A stretch of DNA of 32,951 nt, taken from Saprospiraceae bacterium (GTDB lineage: Bacteria; Bacteroidota; Bacteroidia; Chitinophagales; Saprospiraceae). Location: assembly GCA_028277915.1 (NCBI GenBank), contig JANQFJ010000224.1:1-32951 (forward strand). The letters run 5' to 3'. The position numbers and the translations under genes were made by a program. How positions within the stretch are numbered: the stretch's first letter is position 1; every line of letters begins with the position of its first letter. Below, one piece after another: positions 31,074-32,951 of the stretch. Below the pieces are notes generated by a model, which was not told where the DNA came from, did not search any database, and saw nothing but the letters and a program-made list of their open reading frames with translations.

Positions 31074-31493
31074 ATGAAACGCAACCTATTTCTAACGACT
31101 TTACTCTCCATATTGATTGTGGCTAATGCTTATTGCCAGGACTTTTTTGGATCTTATGACAATTTGTTTATCACTGACGAAACAGATACTTATGGGGAAT
31201 CTATGGAAGTGCAAGAGCATAGACTAGCCACACTACTCAACCATTTATTAGCCTCAACTGTCGATTATCCTCTGGAGGCAAGAGAAAAGGGAGAACAGGG
31301 ATTGGTGAGAGCGGTTATTTTCATAAACCCTGATCTTTCCAAAGCGACATTAACTTTTGCAAAAGGGAATATTGAATCTTTGGAGGTTGCTTTATCTGAG
31401 GCATATAAAAAACTTAACATTTTTAGGTTTATTTCAGATGACTACCAAGGAAGACTTACCTTCCCAATAAAAATCAGTTTTGAATTGGAATAA
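31074..31493 (+). CDS. Small exported protein with TonB C-terminal-like domain
   Basis: A 139-residue exported protein with a signal peptide (1-21, ending NAYCQ). After a short acidic stretch, residues 63-87 (VDYPLEAREKGEQGLVRAVI then FINPD) match the opening of the TonB C-terminal domain, where homologues read YP-x-x-A-x-x-x-G-x-x-G-x-V. The remainder fits the same small alpha/beta fold (LSKATLTFAKGNIESLEVAL). It has no inner-membrane anchor or Pro-rich spacer, so it is not a classical energy-transducing TonB. Such stand-alone copies are frequent in Bacteroidota and their roles are unclear. The gene is preceded by the tandem repeat at 31031-31059, and ffh follows after 227 bases. Confidence 0.65.
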   Translation: MKRNLFLTTLLSILIVANAYCQDFFGSYDNLFITDETDTYGESMEVQEHRLATLLNHLLASTVDYPLEAREKGEQGLVRAVIFINPDLSKATLTFAKGNIESLEVALSEAYKKLNIFRFISDDYQGRLTFPIKISFELE

Positions 31494-31690
31494 ACTTCCC
31501 TGTAAAATATAAGCTTGTCTTTTGAATCTTCAAATTACGATGATTTTCTCAGACCATCGTTGTGTTAGGTTCGTTGTAATATGTCAAAATTGTCAATTCA
31601 AATGCTTTCCATTTCAAATTAGCCTTTAGTCATTATCTAAATCAACCAAACTATTTTCACATAATCTCGTTATCTATTTTCTCAAATCAT

Positions 31691-31698
31691 TATATTTG
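31691..31698 (+). promoter_or_regulatory. -7 promoter element for ffh
   Basis: TATATTTG followed by CGA is a perfect extended -7, 22 bases before the ffh ATG. No TTG lies at 17-23 bases upstream. Confidence 0.5.
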
Positions 31699-31720
31699 CG
31701 ATTCATAAATTTGAAATGAT

Positions 31721-32951
31721 ATGTTTGAAAGTTTAAATGACAAACTGGAAAGTGCTTTTAAGACGCTAAAAGGTCAAGGAAGACTTACGGAAATTAACGT
31801 TGCCCAGTCGATCAAAGAAATTCGCAGAGCATTGGTTGCAGCCGATGTCAACTATAAAATTGCCAAAGAATTTACTGATAAAGTAAAGGAAGAAGCACTC
31901 GGCACTAAAAATGTTTTATCGGCAGTTAGGCCGGGAGAATTGATGGTAAAGATCGTTTTAGACGAATTGATTGAATTGATGGGAGGTCAATCTGTTGGGA
32001 TTAATACCTCTGGCAATCCAGGGGTTGTTTTGGTCGCAGGATTGCAAGGTTCTGGTAAAACTACGTTTTCCGCAAAGCTGGCTTTTCATTTAAAAGGAAA
32101 ACGCAAAAAGAAACCCTTGCTGGCTGCCTGTGATGTTTACCGTCCTGCTGCGATTGATCAGTTGACTGTATTAGGAGAACAAATCAATGTCCCGATTTAT
32201 AAAGAACCTGAGAACAAAAACCCTGTTGAAATCGCACTCAATGCAATCAAACACGCTAAGGTTCATGGCTTTGATGTAGTCATCGTGGATACAGCTGGAC
32301 GGTTGTCAATCGATGAGGAAATGATGCAGGAGATAACAAATATCAAAGAAGCAGTTCAGCCTTCAGAGACACTTTTTGTTGTTGATTCTATGACCGGTCA
32401 GGATGCTGTCGAAACGGCTAAAAACTTCAACGAACGCCTGAATTACGATGGAGTCGTACTCACCAAACTCGATGGTGACACTCGCGGTGGTGCAGCACTT
32501 ACTGTCAAATACACCGTTGGCAAGCCTATAAAATTTGTCAGCACTGGTGAGACCATGGAGACGCTGGATGTTTTCCACCCTGATCGAATGGCTCAAAGGA
32601 TTTTGGGAATGGGTGATATTACTTCATTCGTCGAAAAAGCTCAGGAACAATTTGATGAAAAAGAAGCCAAGCGCATTGAACGCAAAATCAAGAAAAACAA
32701 ATTTGATTTCAACGATTTTGTAGGTCAGCTCAATCAAATCAGAAAAATGGGAGACATCAAAAGCTTGATGAACATGATACCCGGAATGAGTAAACTGACT
32801 AAAAACCTCGATATTGATGATAAGGCTTTCAACAAAGTAGAGGCGATCATCCAATCCATGACTCCTCATGAACGAAGTAACCCTGAAGTTTTAAATATGA
32901 GTCGAAAGCGCCGAATTGCACTAGGTTGTGGGCACAGTATTCATGAGTTCA
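31721..32951 (+). CDS. ffh: Signal recognition particle protein Ffh (cut by window edge)
   Basis: The first 410 codons of the SRP GTPase, which binds signal sequences of nascent membrane proteins with 4.5S RNA and docks at FtsY. It starts at ATG 31721 with MFESLNDKLESAFKTLKGQG, the usual N domain. The G domain shows all GTPase motifs: GLQGSGKTT (P loop, about 108-116), DVYRPAAIDQL, DTAGR (about 190-194) and TKLDGDTRGG. The M domain begins near residue 300 (ILGMGDITSFVEKAQEQFDE) and is cut before its C terminus. Nothing is abnormal. The frame runs off the window without a stop. It is preceded by a -7 element at 31691-31698. FtsY is excluded by the short N terminus and the M domain. Confidence 0.96.
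   Translation, partial: MFESLNDKLESAFKTLKGQGRLTEINVAQSIKEIRRALVAADVNYKIAKEFTDKVKEEALGTKNVLSAVRPGELMVKIVLDELIELMGGQSVGINTSGNPGVVLVAGLQGSGKTTFSAKLAFHLKGKRKKKPLLAACDVYRPAAIDQLTVLGEQINVPIYKEPENKNPVEIALNAIKHAKVHGFDVVIVDTAGRLSIDEEMMQEITNIKEAVQPSETLFVVDSMTGQDAVETAKNFNERLNYDGVVLTKLDGDTRGGAALTVKYTVGKPIKFVSTGETMETLDVFHPDRMAQRILGMGDITSFVEKAQEQFDEKEAKRIERKIKKNKFDFNDFVGQLNQIRKMGDIKSLMNMIPGMSKLTKNLDIDDKAFNKVEAIIQSMTPHERSNPEVLNMSRKRRIALGCGHSIHEF

Noticed and set aside
31537-31560. ACGATG...CATCGT stem as terminator of the TonB-C-like gene
   Set aside because: Only 6 pairs with a 12-base loop and no T run afterwards.
1-32951. CRISPR, prophage, insertion sequence, toxin-antitoxin or other defence system
   Set aside because: No spaced direct repeats, transposase, integrase, phage structural gene or known defence domain was found in any frame.

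Overview
This is an AT-rich stretch of a Bacteroidota chromosome, most likely Saprospiraceae or a close relative. The evidence is three proteins with C-terminal type IX secretion (Por/T9SS type A) sorting domains, start codons mostly without Shine-Dalgarno sequences, repeated Bacteroidota -7 promoter elements (TAnnTTTG, here mostly extended to TAnnTTTGC), a long Bacteroidota-type PurM, and a YidC with a large periplasmic domain. No tRNA, rRNA, insertion sequence, phage gene or CRISPR array was found. It reads as ordinary chromosome with many small transcription units.

Layout. 1-301 (-): N-terminal part of a ribonuclease D-type exonuclease, cut by the window edge. 715-3963 (+): a large AsmA-family envelope protein with an unusual Ala/Lys-rich helical tail. 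4103-5434 (+): purB. 5579-10036 (+): a two-gene soluble NAD-linked formate dehydrogenase (NuoE-NuoF fusion plus NuoG/FdhA-type catalytic subunit), followed by an exported DUF1684 protein. 10699-12880 (-): an operon of three exported cysteine-motif proteins (HMA-domain metal binder, T9SS-targeted thioredoxin-like protein, outer-membrane barrel), probably metal or redox related. 13070-14248 (-): purM. 14469-16169 (+): a T9SS-sorted secreted protein. 16280-19266 (+): an orphan LuxR-type response regulator and a FecA-like TonB-dependent receptor, whose leaders share a promoter layout and an inverted repeat. 19633-21348 (+): an exported triple-LysM protein. 21455-22516 (+): a CNNM/CBS membrane protein. 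22564-27083 (+): a tight operon of glpD, a shortened GH31-like protein and a kelch/T9SS protein. 27080-29645 (-): a DUF6438 lipoprotein and yidC. 29750-31493 (+): a DUF3293 protein and two small exported proteins. 31721-end (+): ffh, cut by the window edge.

Most of the window is housekeeping: purine synthesis (purB, purM), membrane protein targeting and insertion (ffh, yidC), lipid/glycerol metabolism (glpD) and envelope maintenance (AsmA, LysM, lipoproteins). The accessory parts are the formate dehydrogenase, the cysteine-motif exported trio, the regulator/TonB receptor pair and the degenerate GH31 gene joined to glpD. I see no unmistakable new system. The strongest leads are the GH31-like protein that lacks the acid/base segment while translationally coupled to glpD, the matching leaders of the LuxR regulator and TonB receptor, and the metal/redox exported operon. 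Promoter and family calls are by eye; no database search or computation was run.
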